A DNA stretch of 64,000 bases, taken from contig CANLNQ010000025.1 in assembly GCA_947492525.1 (NCBI GenBank), positions 39,484 to 103,483 on the forward strand, read 5' to 3'. Position numbers and translations under genes: made by a program. The stretch is from an uncultured Granulosicoccus sp. (GTDB lineage Bacteria > Pseudomonadota > Gammaproteobacteria > Granulosicoccales > Granulosicoccaceae). The notes beneath the pieces were generated by a model. That model ran no database searches. It had not been told where the DNA came from and saw only the letters and a program-made list of their open reading frames with translations. Below are positions 19,464-29,299 of the stretch, piece after piece; within the stretch, counting starts at the first letter, position 1; each line of letters starts with the position of its first letter.

Positions 19464-21620
19464 TCAATAGTCACTGGGTTCGAGAATGCGGATCTCCTCG
19501 TCGATGTTGTCCACGATCCAGATTGTTCCGGGGAAAACGTCGTCATCGCCCTGCGCGGTCAGATCCAGCGGGGTTGTTCCCACATCGCCTTGCAAAACGG
19601 ATTTGGAGGTGATCGCGCTGCCATTGCCATTGAGCTCGACCCGGAACAACTGTTTTCCGAAGGCGGCCGCGACCAGGTCGCCCTTCATGGCACCGGCAAA
19701 ATTGGTCGCGGTGTACTCATCAAGACCGTTGGTGGACGGATTGTTGGTCACCAGCGCACCGTCGTTCTGACCCGGCGTCTTGTATTCGCATTCTTCCTCG
19801 TTGGCGGGCCCCTCGATCGGCGATTGCCCACCGAACTTGTTGCCCTTGTTGCCGCGGGTCGGATTGGGATGACCGCCGTAATAGCCTTCCTCGATCAGAT
19901 GCAATCCATCCTGATGCTTGACGCCGTTCTCCACCAGAGCGTTCGAGCAATTGGCACCGGGTTCGCCACCCCAGCCGGTATTGGGTCCGTTGTCCCAGAC
20001 ATACAGGCGTCCGGCTTCGGTGTACACGATGTCATAGGCATTGCGAAAGCCCGGCGCGAAGACCTGCACGGGGCCATTGTTTTCAAGGATCGCCTGGTTC
20101 AGGCCGTCGTGCCCACCAAAGGGGTCATACTGGTCATCCGGCCCATCCAGCGTCGGCAGGTCATAGGTAGCGGTTCCGATCTGCGCCAGATCGATGACCA
20201 GGATTGCACCTGACAGCGCGTACTCGGGTAGCTCGGCGAAGTTGTTCGAGGGTGCGCCCATATTGGTATGGCCACCGACACTCACGTACAGCTTGTCACC
20301 GATCTTGACCAGACCATTGGGGCCGTGATTTTCTTCAGAGCGCGGCAAACCTCGCACCAGATCCTGTTTGGCCCAGTTGTTCCCGTTCTTCGTGAGCTTG
20401 TGCACCATGCCTGAATTGGTATCCAGATTGGAGTCCGTGCCGGAGGGACCTGCCGCCTGCCGGGGGTCGCTGGAAGTGACATAGATCACAGGCGCGGCAG
20501 CCGTACCTTCAATATACAGGCCTGTCATGGTGCGCGTGTTCTGGTTATTGTTGGGCGCGCCGTCATCATCATGGTTCTGTACGTTCTTGACCAGGTTGAT
20601 GGTCTCGGCCAGAGTGCCACTGTAGTTGTTCTTGCCATCGCGCTCGATATCGAACACATGAATGGGACCGGCCATTTCACCCACATAGAGCCGCCCGTCC
20701 GGGCCGAACTGCAAGGTGGTTCCGCGCGTGATGTTCTTGCTGGTGTTCAAGGTACTCATCGTGAAATTCACCGGCACCGAACCGGGCTGCACGACCGTGC
20801 CTTCAAGTTCCAGTTCCAGCGCACCGTTGTTGCCATCATGGAAGATCTCGACCGTGGCGGCCTTGAAGCCGACGACATCGGTTGCCAGGTCGATCTTGAC
20901 GTCCAGCTCATCCCCGGGGCTGAGTGTCACCGGTGAGAAATTGACCGTGAAGGCATCTGCATTGGTACCACTGAGTTGCATGGCAGAGATGTTGATGTCC
21001 GGGCCGTCAGCTTCGCCCTCATTGATCAGAATGACGTTCTTCTGCGCATCGGAAAACTGCTGAGCCTGACCGAATACGATCCTCTGATCGGACTGTCCCA
21101 GATCCGATGTCAGCGGATAGCGCGCGGTACCGGTGAACAGCACGACGTAGGGGGATGTCGAACCACTGATCTCCAGACGCAAACCGGCCGACTTGTCGCC
21201 CGGCGACAGCGGTGTGAACGTGACAGTGCTCTCGATCGACTGGCCGGGGCTGAGACTCTGGTTGCCGCTGAAGTCGGTGAAGAACTCGCTGGCGCTCTTG
21301 CCGAACAGCGTTGCCGAACCGATGTCGATGGCCGCGGCATCCTCTCCCCCCACATGGCTGAGCGTGAACGTCGCATTCTGCGACATGCCCACATCGATCA
21401 GCCCGACCTCGACCTGACTCGGCGAGATGGACAGATTGTCGATGCGACTGACCGTGGCCGTACCCGACAGTGGCACCGTGATTCGCCCACTGCCATCCCC
21501 TTCAGCCGCCGGCGCAGCCTCCTCCGTATCCTGAGCCCAGCAGACACCCATAGACGCAAGCAACACCACGATGCTCGCCAACGGCGCCATGACGCGCCTG
21601 ACCAGGAACTTGTTCGCCAT
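19464..21620 (-). CDS. Secreted PQQ-dependent sugar dehydrogenase-like protein with ASH/choice-of-anchor domains
   Basis: 718 residues. Signal peptide through about residue 30, with likely cleavage after CWAQ. Two choice-of-anchor (ASPM-SPD-2-Hydin type) beta-sandwich repeats cover about residues 50-290, with repeated DVGMSQNATFTL and LSPGQSIESTVTF style strands. The C-terminal 420 residues form a six-bladed glucose/sorbosone-dehydrogenase propeller (FGPDGRLYVGEMAGPIHVF, VSVGGHTNMG, VFAPGFRNAYDIVY, RLYVWDNGPNTGWGGEP). The order of domains is unusual: the anchoring domains come first. It is 136 bases upstream of the multihaem cytochrome gene. The substrate is unknown. A full copy of the interspersed motif encodes MGVCW at residues 24-28 of its signal peptide. 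Confidence 0.82.
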   Translation of the reverse strand: MANKFLVRRVMAPLASIVVLLASMGVCWAQDTEEAAPAAEGDGSGRITVPLSGTATVSRIDNLSISPSQVEVGLIDVGMSQNATFTLSHVGGEDAAAIDIGSATLFGKSASEFFTDFSGNQSLSPGQSIESTVTFTPLSPGDKSAGLRLEISGSTSPYVVLFTGTARYPLTSDLGQSDQRIVFGQAQQFSDAQKNVILINEGEADGPDINISAMQLSGTNADAFTVNFSPVTLSPGDELDVKIDLATDVVGFKAATVEIFHDGNNGALELELEGTVVQPGSVPVNFTMSTLNTSKNITRGTTLQFGPDGRLYVGEMAGPIHVFDIERDGKNNYSGTLAETINLVKNVQNHDDDGAPNNNQNTRTMTGLYIEGTAAAPVIYVTSSDPRQAAGPSGTDSNLDTNSGMVHKLTKNGNNWAKQDLVRGLPRSEENHGPNGLVKIGDKLYVSVGGHTNMGAPSNNFAELPEYALSGAILVIDLAQIGTATYDLPTLDGPDDQYDPFGGHDGLNQAILENNGPVQVFAPGFRNAYDIVYTEAGRLYVWDNGPNTGWGGEPGANCSNALVENGVKHQDGLHLIEEGYYGGHPNPTRGNKGNKFGGQSPIEGPANEEECEYKTPGQNDGALVTNNPSTNGLDEYTATNFAGAMKGDLVAAAFGKQLFRVELNGNGSAITSKSVLQGDVGTTPLDLTAQGDDDVFPGTIWIVDNIDEEIRILEPSDY
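21541..21552. repeat. Interspersed motif copy in the signal peptide of the PQQ dehydrogenase
   Basis: CAGACACCCATA on the plus strand, one of the two exact core copies left of 38 kb. On the coding strand it reads TATGGGTGTCTG and encodes the MGVC segment of the signal peptide. Confidence 0.85.
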
Positions 21621-21783
21621 CTGTATTCATCTCTGACTTGATTTCGCGACTGCGCCGAGCGCAGCTTTCTCGGGGCAAGATCCTGCAATATTCGTGACAA
21701 GTTCGATAAGTTGTTCGTGCAGCGGCCGCAAACCTTTCGCATCCGCCTGCCTTATCAGTCGCTATCAGCCATACTCCACCGTC

Positions 21784-22293
21784 ATGACTGCCATTTCCGA
21801 TAACGCCATGCACCGTTCGTCCTTTCTCCTGGCCGCCTGCTTGATAGTGCCTGTCGGCCTGAACCAGGCTCTGGCCAACACCACCGAGCTGGATGCCGGC
21901 CCGCTGGATCGCCCCCTGGCCATCGAAGGCGAAACCGCGACCACGACTCCACTCAGCCCATCGAGCGAATCGAGCGAGAATCCGATCAACAATCAGGAAG
22001 AATTGCGTGAAGCCGTGGTCGAGGAGCAGGAAACGCTGGAAAAATTGCCACGCAACGAACTGGAGACCAAGGCCGAACAAGGTGAACGTGCCGCTCAGGT
22101 GGTACTGGGCGCTGATTTTGCCCGCGAGGCAACCCAGCTCTCGTTTGCGCCCGCAGCCGCCAATGACGCACTGAGTGACGCTGCGCGCTGGTACTCGCTG
22201 GCCGCCAGTCGGGGCTTTCCCGGCGCGCCGTCGCTTGATCAGGCCGGCGTGCGTTTCTATCCCATCCGCGTCCAGCGAGATCCCGCCCCCTGA
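21784..22293 (+). CDS. Small secreted protein with Sel1-like repeat fragment
   Basis: About 170 residues. A signal peptide (SSFLLAACLIVPVGLNQALA) begins at the second Met, at 21808, so the true start may be either ATG. A low-complexity Ser/Glu stretch is followed by a single helical segment, ARWYSLAASRGFPGAPS, resembling a Sel1-type repeat unit. It is divergent from the PQQ dehydrogenase and followed by a TPR gene on the opposite strand. I assign no function. Confidence 0.6.
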   Translation: MTAISDNAMHRSSFLLAACLIVPVGLNQALANTTELDAGPLDRPLAIEGETATTTPLSPSSESSENPINNQEELREAVVEEQETLEKLPRNELETKAEQGERAAQVVLGADFAREATQLSFAPAAANDALSDAARWYSLAASRGFPGAPSLDQAGVRFYPIRVQRDPAP

Positions 22294-22442
22294 GTCAGGC
22301 ACGAAGCCATGACGCGAACCCTGGTGGGTCGTTCGCCTGATTCGGCGGACACCATCTGATTCATCCCCGACAGCTCAGGCGCGAGAACACCGCAGCCGGC
22401 GTTAGTTGAAGGCGGCCAGGATACCCCGCTGTCAATGCCCGT

Positions 22443-23786
22443 TCAGTGCCCCAGGTGGCGATACACATCCTGCAGACGCTGCTGCAGAATGGGGCTGTCC
22501 GGTTCCCACTGGCGTCGATGCTCCAGCGTCTTGCGCGCCGCATCCCAGTGTCCGGCACGCAATCGGGCATCGAGCAGCACCTGTTCGAACAGATCCCGCT
22601 GCGCATGGCTCCCCCCGGTTCGCCATAGCTGACCACGAACCGATGCCAGCTCACGCGCAGCCCGTTCATGGTCACCACGTGCATGCGCCACCATGCCCTC
22701 GGCAGCCGGGATGGCCACATCGCGCCACAGATCACGATCCTGAGCCACCACGGGCGAGTCCGCCTGTGCACGGATGAGCGCCAGCAACTCGTCGCCCGCG
22801 GCTGAACCGGCCTTCACCAGACCGTACAGGTACTGCAGACTCAGAAAGGGCTGGATGACATCATCGCGACGCGTTTCGAGGTAGGGCCGAAGTGCCTGCC
22901 AGCGATCGCCGACATCCACGGCTGCCAGTTCGAGCCTGGCCAGCAGCGAGACCGAACCGATCTGATCCTGACTGTAGTCGGGCTGTACACCCCAGCAGCG
23001 CTCATCATGAATCCGCAGCGCCGACACGACCTCGCCTCTGGCGATTTCGAACAGGGCCACATGCCACCAGTTGTGCGTGAACATGAAGGAATTGAGCCCG
23101 TCCCAACTCGGTGAACTGGCTTGCAGCAAGGCCAGACCTTCGTTGCCGGTACCGCGCCCCAGATGCACATGGGCCAGGGCGTGATGAGCCCAGGGCTCGT
23201 TCGGATCAATGGCCAGAGCGCGATGCGCAGCCTGTTCAGCCTCGGCAATGTGATGTGATTGTTCATGCCCGAATGCCACCATGCTGTGCAGGGCGGCCAG
23301 ATGCGCATTGTGCGGTTCTGCCGCCAGCGCCAGTCGCAGCATCAGCGAGGCATCACCCGCATTGAAGGCATGGTACTGCACGATCTTGAGCAAGGGCAGA
23401 TCGCGCGGATAGTCGGCACACAGCTGGGTACCGATGGCTCGTACCTGTTGATGATCGTATTGCTGCCAGGCCTGCAGCAAGGCGAGCAGACCGCGCTCCC
23501 GGGCATTCAGGCCACCCACCCGTTCAGCTCGTTGCGCATAGGGAATCGACTTTTCCGGCGCTTCGGGCCGCTCCAGAAACATCCACAACATGCCGGCATA
23601 GATGTTTGCCAGGGCGCTGTCGGGATGCGCATCGGCGGTGTCCAGCACATTCACCGCTCGGGTCTGATACGACACGAAGCCTTCGGCAAAATCGTTGATG
23701 CCAGCCAGCGCTGCCTGTGGACTGGTCGTGGTTGAGCCGAAACTGTCGCTGACAGCTCCGGTATCCGAGTCGTGGCTCATGAACAT
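22443..23786 (-). CDS. Tetratricopeptide-repeat protein, TTC38-like
   Basis: 447 residues of helical repeats. Segments such as PNEPWAHHALAHVHLGRG and the motif NSFMFTHNWWHVALFEIARG match the pattern of TTC38-family proteins, in which the H-x-WWH-x-ALF box is characteristic. No signal peptide, so probably cytoplasmic. The biochemical role of the bacterial family is not established. Start is ATG at 23786, or the Met two codons later. It is divergent from the hydrolase gene with 57 bases between starts. Confidence 0.78.
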   Translation of the reverse strand: MFMSHDSDTGAVSDSFGSTTTSPQAALAGINDFAEGFVSYQTRAVNVLDTADAHPDSALANIYAGMLWMFLERPEAPEKSIPYAQRAERVGGLNARERGLLALLQAWQQYDHQQVRAIGTQLCADYPRDLPLLKIVQYHAFNAGDASLMLRLALAAEPHNAHLAALHSMVAFGHEQSHHIAEAEQAAHRALAIDPNEPWAHHALAHVHLGRGTGNEGLALLQASSPSWDGLNSFMFTHNWWHVALFEIARGEVVSALRIHDERCWGVQPDYSQDQIGSVSLLARLELAAVDVGDRWQALRPYLETRRDDVIQPFLSLQYLYGLVKAGSAAGDELLALIRAQADSPVVAQDRDLWRDVAIPAAEGMVAHARGDHERAARELASVRGQLWRTGGSHAQRDLFEQVLLDARLRAGHWDAARKTLEHRRQWEPDSPILQQRLQDVYRHLGH

Positions 23787-23843
23787 TTCCGCCCTGCGTT
23801 GTCTGTCATCATATCCCCTTCACTCCCTATCCTCAGCGCCACC

Positions 23844-24665
23844 ATGCCGTTACTCGACATCAATGGTATTTCACTCTACTTCGAACAGCACGCCGCCTCT
23901 GACTCGGCGGGTGCTGAAAGAACGCCGCTGTTGCTGCTTGCCGGCATGGCCAGCGACATTGCCAGTTGGCAACCACTGGTCGACGGTCTCAGACAACAAC
24001 AGCCGCTGTTGATTCCGGACAACCGTTGCACGGGCAGAACCCGGCCCACGCCGGTGGCCTGCACGCGCGAACTGATGGTTGCCGACATTCTGGCCATGCT
24101 CGATGCGCTGGCGATCGACAGGGTCAATGTGCTGGGCCATTCCATGGGGGGAATGCTGGGCTGGGCTCTGGCCTGTCAGGCGCCGGAGCGGGTGTCGCAT
24201 CTGATCAGTGCGGCCGCCCTGCCACAGGTTTTGCCGGCACGAATCGCCCTGTTCCGCTCGCTGGTGGCATTGCGCTCGGAGCACAACGAGGCACACTGGT
24301 TCAGCCTGTTGTACCAGTTTCTGTTCAAGCCCGACTTCTTCGAGCAGCCAGACCGGGTCTCAGCGGCGCTCGACGCTTCACTGGCCTACCCGCACAAGCA
24401 GGATCTGAGCGCCTTCAGCCAGCAGGTGGAAGCCCTGGAGAGTTTTCTGCCACCACTCGATCTGTCGATGCTGCGCTGTCCGGTCACGCTGATGACTGGC
24501 AGCCACGATGTGCTGATGACGCCGCGCATGCAGGCAGATTTTCAGCGGCAACACCCGCAGATGACGGTGTATGTGGTTGAGGACGCCGCCCATGCCCTGC
24601 ACTGGGAACAGGCAGCAAATGTGCTTGGCCTTGTCGAACAGGTTCTGAGCCGGTCTGAGCACTGA
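23844..24665 (+). CDS. Alpha/beta-hydrolase
   Basis: 273 residues. The nucleophile elbow GHSMGG is near residue 100, the oxyanion region is LLLLAGMASDIASW near 30-43, and the terminal His lies in DAAHALHWE. These give a full Ser-Asp-His triad, with the Asp likely in MTGSHDVL. The frame is open upstream to 23772; the ATG at 23844 (MPLLDINGISLYFE) matches typical starts. Substrate unknown; close relatives include haloperoxidase-like and 3-oxoadipate enol-lactonase-like hydrolases. Confidence 0.85.
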   Translation: MPLLDINGISLYFEQHAASDSAGAERTPLLLLAGMASDIASWQPLVDGLRQQQPLLIPDNRCTGRTRPTPVACTRELMVADILAMLDALAIDRVNVLGHSMGGMLGWALACQAPERVSHLISAAALPQVLPARIALFRSLVALRSEHNEAHWFSLLYQFLFKPDFFEQPDRVSAALDASLAYPHKQDLSAFSQQVEALESFLPPLDLSMLRCPVTLMTGSHDVLMTPRMQADFQRQHPQMTVYVVEDAAHALHWEQAANVLGLVEQVLSRSEH

Positions 24666-24687
24666 AACGGGCTGGCAAGGCGAGTCG

Positions 24688-25782
24688 TCAATCCGGCGGC
24701 GAACCGGCGTGTGTCTGCTGCCAGGTGGGCAGGGTATCGCCTGCAGAGGCCCGCGCCAGATAGACACCACGAGCGATGGCTCGGGACAGACAGACAGCCG
24801 CGGCATGGCCCAGCCGCATCGGATCCTCGGCCGGCATCTGCAACGTCCTCTCGGCGGTGGACAAGGCGAAGATCAAGTCCCCGTCATAGGGCGTGTGCGA
24901 TGGCACGATGGCGCGCGCCATGCCATCCTGCGCCGCCACCGCCATGCGTTGCAATTGCGCCTTGTCCAGGCGTGCATTGGTAGCCACGATAGCGATGGTC
25001 GTGTTGCTGCCCGCCGGATTTGCCTCGCTGCCATCGGGCAGGCCGTGCATGGCGGCATAGGCCCGCAGTTTGTCATTGCGGGGCAGCAGATACGGATCGG
25101 GAGCGGGCGCCATGCCCCGCCCTCCAAATTCATCCTGCATCTCGAATGGCGCAGCCCAGAACGCACTGCTGCCGGGGACAACGACGCTGCCATGCGGATT
25201 GGCAACCACCAGCGCGCCTACCACGACACCATCCGGCATGATCAGCGAGGCTGACCCCAGCCCGCCCTTGAGCACGGCCGTGGTCGCACCGACACCGGCA
25301 CCGGCAGTACCCAGTTCAAACGCCGCCCCGGCCGAGTGGTAGGCCTCTCGTCCCAGCCTTGCATAGGGATTCTGCTGCCAGTCGGACGCGCCACCATTGA
25401 GCAGGTCGAATATGATCGCCGCCGGTACGATCGGCACGTTCACGGGTCCGATCGCGAAGCCCTTGCCTGCCTCACGTAGCGCTGCCACCACGCCGGATGC
25501 CGATTCCAGACCCAGTGCAGAACCGCCGGAGAGCACCAGAGCATCCACCTGCTCCACCAGTTTGTCCGGTGCCAGGCAATCGGTCTCCCGGGTTCCCGGC
25601 GCCCCGCCCATGATGTCGACACTGGCAATGAAGGGCTGCGTCGCGGTGAGTACGGTAACCCCGGATTTCACCTGCGGATCATCGGCGTTGCCGACCCGCA
25701 GTCCCGGCACATCGGTGATCAGGTTTCGTGGTCCGACCTGCCAGCGCAGTTCGGGGGGCGTGTTCTGTAGGGAATCACTCAT
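24688..25782 (-). CDS. P1 (S58) family peptidase, DmpA-like
   Basis: 364-residue member of the DmpA/L-aminopeptidase D-esterase family, Ntn-type autoprocessing hydrolases that release N-terminal residues, including D- or beta-amino acids in some members. The conserved core VLSGGSALGLESASGVV is near residues 83-99. The autocleavage context is ANPHGSVVVPG, where the Ser after Gly would be the new N-terminal nucleophile. It is the last gene of a tight peptide-uptake operon, supporting a role in degrading imported peptides. Confidence 0.88.
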   Translation of the reverse strand: MSDSLQNTPPELRWQVGPRNLITDVPGLRVGNADDPQVKSGVTVLTATQPFIASVDIMGGAPGTRETDCLAPDKLVEQVDALVLSGGSALGLESASGVVAALREAGKGFAIGPVNVPIVPAAIIFDLLNGGASDWQQNPYARLGREAYHSAGAAFELGTAGAGVGATTAVLKGGLGSASLIMPDGVVVGALVVANPHGSVVVPGSSAFWAAPFEMQDEFGGRGMAPAPDPYLLPRNDKLRAYAAMHGLPDGSEANPAGSNTTIAIVATNARLDKAQLQRMAVAAQDGMARAIVPSHTPYDGDLIFALSTAERTLQMPAEDPMRLGHAAAVCLSRAIARGVYLARASAGDTLPTWQQTHAGSPPD

Positions 25783-25870
25783 CGTCGTGGTTGTCTGTGG
25801 TCAGCAAGAATAGCGGCTTCGAATGACCGTTCATCGTCGTGACGCGGCCCTGGTTGCGACGGATACCCGA

Positions 25871-27493
25871 TCATGCCGGGGGAATGCGCAGCTGCGGGGT
25901 CGCTGCCAGCAACTCGCGGGTGTAGGCATGTTGCGGCTTCCTGAATACAACAGCGGTGTCCCCCTGCTCCACGATCTTTCCCCGCTGCATCACCAGCACC
26001 CGATCACTGACGCGTTGCACCACGGACAGATCATGCGAGATGAACAGATACGCCAGACCCTGTTCACGCGCCAGTGTATCCAGTAGTTGCAGTACCTGAG
26101 CCCGAACCGAGACATCCAGCGCCGATACCGCCTCGTCGAGAATGATCAGCGACGGTTCGACGATCAAGGATCGCGCAATGGCGATGCGCTGTCGCTGTCC
26201 TCCGGAGAATTCATGGATGAACTTGTCACCGTCATCCGCCGTCAGACCGACACTTTCCAGCACCCGGGAGACTCGCTGCAGGGTTTCCCGGCGTCCCGGT
26301 GCCGCCTCGAGAACATGCAGAGGCTCGCTGATCAATCGCGCCACCCGATGGCGCGGGTTGAAGGAGCCATAGGGATCCTGGAAGACCACCTGCATCTGTC
26401 GTCTGGCCTTGCGCGATACCACCCGCGCGGCACTGACCTCTTCACTGTCCAGTCGAATACGACCTGCCTGCAGCGGCATCAAGCCCAGCAATGCGCGCGT
26501 CAGCGTCGATTTGCCGCAACCGCTTTCACCCACCAGACCGACACTCTCGCCTCGACGAATTTCGAAGCTGACTCGATTCACGGCGCGAAAGGCCGGCGCA
26601 TGAGAGAACAGCCCGGTGCGTCGTCCGGGATACTCGCAGACCAGATCGTCCACCTGCAGCAAGGTGGGCTCGGTGTGCGCAGACGTCGGCGGCGCTGTTG
26701 GCGTACGGGCGACCTGTGTCAGGGCCGAAGCCTCGAACAGCATGCGGGTGTAGGCATGCTCGGGGCGTCCGAAGACTGTCCCCAGATCGCCCTGCTCGAC
26801 AATGCGTCCCTGACGCATCACCACCACATCGTCAGCCATGTTGGACACCACCGCCAGATCGTGACTGATCAGCAGCAGCGCCAAGCCCTCTTCCTGCTGC
26901 AAGGACTTCAGCAAATCCAGAATACCGGCCTGAGTGGTGACATCCAGCGCCGTTGTCGGCTCGTCGGCGATCAGCAAACGCGGCTGACAGGCAATGGCAA
27001 TGGCGATGACCACGCGTTGGCGCTGCCCTCCCGAGAGTTCATGCGGATAGCGATTCAGGGGGAACTGCGCATTGGACAAGCCGACCCGTTCCAGCGTGCG
27101 CAGGGTCAGTGCCTGCGCCTCATCCCGAGACAACCGTCGGTGCAGGCGGATACTCTCGCTGACCTGCTCGCCGATGCTCTTCACCGGGTTCAGCGCTGTC
27201 ATGGGCTCCTGGAAGATCATGCCGATATCACTGCCGCGCAGCTCGCACAGATCGGCCTCCTTCATCTGCTCCAGTGCCTGCCCCTGGAATGCGATGGTGC
27301 CTGTCTGCCTGGCTCCGCGTGGCAGCAACTGCATGATCGACAACGCCGTCATCGATTTACCCGACCCGCTTTCGCCAATCAGCCCCAGCGTCTGTCCGGC
27401 CTGCAACTGCAGCGAGATGTCCTGCAATATGGGTGTCTGATGAATGGACAGGGCGACGTTGTCCAGGCGCAGCAGTGGAGACTCAGCGTTCAC
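25871..27493 (-). CDS. Peptide ABC transporter, fused double ATPase
   Basis: 540-residue ATP-binding protein with two ABC domains, as in YejF/GsiA. Domain 1 has GESGSGKSM and LSGGQRQR; domain 2 has GESGCGKSTL and FSGGQRQR. Both have DEPTTALD or DEAVSALD Walker B motifs. The GTG at 27493 is chosen because it overlaps the end of the preceding permease gene and the next upstream codons are in that gene's territory. It energises the permeases encoded by the two preceding genes. A full interspersed-motif copy encodes HQTPILQD near residues 18-25. Confidence 0.93.
   Translation of the reverse strand: MNAESPLLRLDNVALSIHQTPILQDISLQLQAGQTLGLIGESGSGKSMTALSIMQLLPRGARQTGTIAFQGQALEQMKEADLCELRGSDIGMIFQEPMTALNPVKSIGEQVSESIRLHRRLSRDEAQALTLRTLERVGLSNAQFPLNRYPHELSGGQRQRVVIAIAIACQPRLLIADEPTTALDVTTQAGILDLLKSLQQEEGLALLLISHDLAVVSNMADDVVVMRQGRIVEQGDLGTVFGRPEHAYTRMLFEASALTQVARTPTAPPTSAHTEPTLLQVDDLVCEYPGRRTGLFSHAPAFRAVNRVSFEIRRGESVGLVGESGCGKSTLTRALLGLMPLQAGRIRLDSEEVSAARVVSRKARRQMQVVFQDPYGSFNPRHRVARLISEPLHVLEAAPGRRETLQRVSRVLESVGLTADDGDKFIHEFSGGQRQRIAIARSLIVEPSLIILDEAVSALDVSVRAQVLQLLDTLAREQGLAYLFISHDLSVVQRVSDRVLVMQRGKIVEQGDTAVVFRKPQHAYTRELLAATPQLRIPPA
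27428..27439. repeat. Interspersed motif copy in the ABC ATPase gene
   Basis: TATGGGTGTCTG on the plus strand, an exact copy of the consensus. Read on the coding strand as CAGACACCCATA it encodes QTPI near residue 19. Confidence 0.85.
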
Positions 27494-28298
27494 GGCGCAA
27501 CCTCGGATCGAGCCAGTCCCGCAGGCCGTCACCCAACAGATTCAGCCCCAGCACCGTGATGACAATGGCAAGGCCGGGAAACAGCGCCAGATGCGGTGCC
27601 AGGCTGATCAGCGTCTGACTCTCCGCCAGCATGCGCCCCCAGCTGGGAATGGGCGGCTGCGCGCCCAGGCCGACATAGGACAGGCCGGCCTCCGCCAGTA
27701 TCCCCAGCGAGAACTGGATGGTGCCCTGCACCACCAACAGATTTGTGATGTTCGGCAGCAGGTGCTCCAGGGAAATGCGCAATGGCCCCTTGCCCGCAAC
27801 CCGTGCGGCCAGAACGAACTCACGGCTCCAGAGACTCATGGCAGCACCCCGGGTCAGACGGGCGAAGACCGGAATGTTGAAGATGCCGATGGCAATGATG
27901 GCATTGATGGCACCGGGGCCGAAAACGGCGGTGATCAGAATGGCAATCAGCAAGGCCGGAAAGGCAAACACCAGATCATTGCCACGCATGATCAGTTCAT
28001 CCAGCCAGGAATGTGCACGTGCAGCTGCCAGCAGACCCAGCGGGACGCCGATGCCCATGCCGATGCCGACCGCAACCAGAGCCACCGCGATGGAGGTGCG
28101 CGCCCCGACCATCAGCATGGACAGGATATCCCGCCCCAGATGATCGGTACCCAACCAGTGTGTGGCATCCGGCGAGGCAAACTTGTTGCGGATATTCAGG
28201 GTGGTCACATCGAACGGTGTCCACAGATAGCTGAGCAGGGCGGCGGCCACCACCAGCAATACAAGCAGAGCACCTGGTAGAAGAGATCGTGCTTTCAT
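27483..28298 (-). CDS. Peptide ABC transporter permease, DppC/YejE-like
   Basis: 271-residue inner-membrane permease with an N-terminal helix, the WLGTDHLGRDILSMLMVGAR segment typical of the DppC/OppC family, and about five further helices. The EAA-loop-like segment AARVAGKGPLRISLEHLLPN couples to the ATPase. The start overlaps the stop of the first permease gene as ATGA. Confidence 0.93.
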   Translation of the reverse strand: MKARSLLPGALLVLLVVAAALLSYLWTPFDVTTLNIRNKFASPDATHWLGTDHLGRDILSMLMVGARTSIAVALVAVGIGMGIGVPLGLLAAARAHSWLDELIMRGNDLVFAFPALLIAILITAVFGPGAINAIIAIGIFNIPVFARLTRGAAMSLWSREFVLAARVAGKGPLRISLEHLLPNITNLLVVQGTIQFSLGILAEAGLSYVGLGAQPPIPSWGRMLAESQTLISLAPHLALFPGLAIVITVLGLNLLGDGLRDWLDPRLRRER

Positions 28299-29245
28299 CG
28301 TCGCTTCTGCCGCAGACGTGGATCGACCCAGGCGTAGGCCAGATCGATCAGAAAGGTCACCATGACAACGGCAAACACCAGCAGCATGACAACACTTTCG
28401 ACCACGATCAGATCCCGCTGGGCAATGCTCTGAAAGATCAGGCGCCCGAGCCCCGGCAAAAAGAACACGTTCTCGATGATGATCGCACCGGCAATCAGAA
28501 AGGAGAACTGCAGACCCATGATGGTCAGCACCGGAATCATGGCATTTCTCAGCGCATGCCGGAGCAATGCCTGCCTTTCACTGAGTCCCTTGGCGCGGGC
28601 GGTGCGCATGAAGTCTTCCCCCAGGACATCGAGCAGGGAGGATCGCATCACGCGGGTGAGTATGGCCGCCTGCGGCAGTGCAAGCGAGATGGCGGGCAAG
28701 GTCAGAGACTTCAACCCGGCAAGCAGCCCGCCTTCCCAGCCGGCGAAACCACCGGCGGAAAACCAGCCGAGATTGACGGCAAACAACATGACCAGAAGCA
28801 AGGCGAACCAGAAATTGGGCACGGCAATACCCAACTGGGTAAGCACCATCACCGTCGTATCGGCCGGTCCGCCACGGTGACTGGCAGCCCAGATTCCCGC
28901 CGGAAAAGCCAATGCGGTTGACAGGAACAGGGCATACAGGGCCAGCGGCAATGAGATCCAGAGACGATCGGCCACCATGTCGGCCACCGGCGTTCGATAG
29001 GTATAGGATTGCCCGAAGTCCCCCTGTACCAGACCTGTAATCCACTCCAGATAACGCGCCGGCCCACTCTTGTCGAGACCCAGCTCGCTGCGCAGTGCAG
29101 CAACGGTGTCCGGCTGCGCGTTCATACCCAGCATGTAGGACGCCGGATCGCCCGGCACCACCTCGATGACGAGAAACACGATGAGGCTGGCCACCAGCAA
29201 GGTGGCCAGCAGGGAGCCAAGCCGCCTGAGAAGATAATGCAACAT
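28295..29245 (-). CDS. Peptide ABC transporter permease, DppB-like
   Basis: 316 residues with about six membrane helices. Characteristic DppB features include the N-terminal LLRRLGSLLATLLVASLIVFLV, GDPASYMLG, and the coupling loop FMRTARAKGLSERQALLRHALRN. ATG at 29245. It lies 54 bases after the substrate-binding protein gene. Confidence 0.93.
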   Translation of the reverse strand: MLHYLLRRLGSLLATLLVASLIVFLVIEVVPGDPASYMLGMNAQPDTVAALRSELGLDKSGPARYLEWITGLVQGDFGQSYTYRTPVADMVADRLWISLPLALYALFLSTALAFPAGIWAASHRGGPADTTVMVLTQLGIAVPNFWFALLLVMLFAVNLGWFSAGGFAGWEGGLLAGLKSLTLPAISLALPQAAILTRVMRSSLLDVLGEDFMRTARAKGLSERQALLRHALRNAMIPVLTIMGLQFSFLIAGAIIIENVFFLPGLGRLIFQSIAQRDLIVVESVVMLLVFAVVMVTFLIDLAYAWVDPRLRQKRR

Positions 29246-29299
29246 GTCAATCAGCCTGCTGAAGCGCTCGGCTCAGCCTGCGACACGCGCTCTGCCAAT

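Noticed and set aside
24704..24720. GTGTGTCTGCTG near the end of the DmpA-like gene as a motif copy
   Set aside because: It differs in the GGG run that defines the core.
26087..27559. 490-codon antisense frame over the fused ABC ATPase
   Set aside because: The complementary strand has complete Walker and signature motifs; this is a shadow frame.
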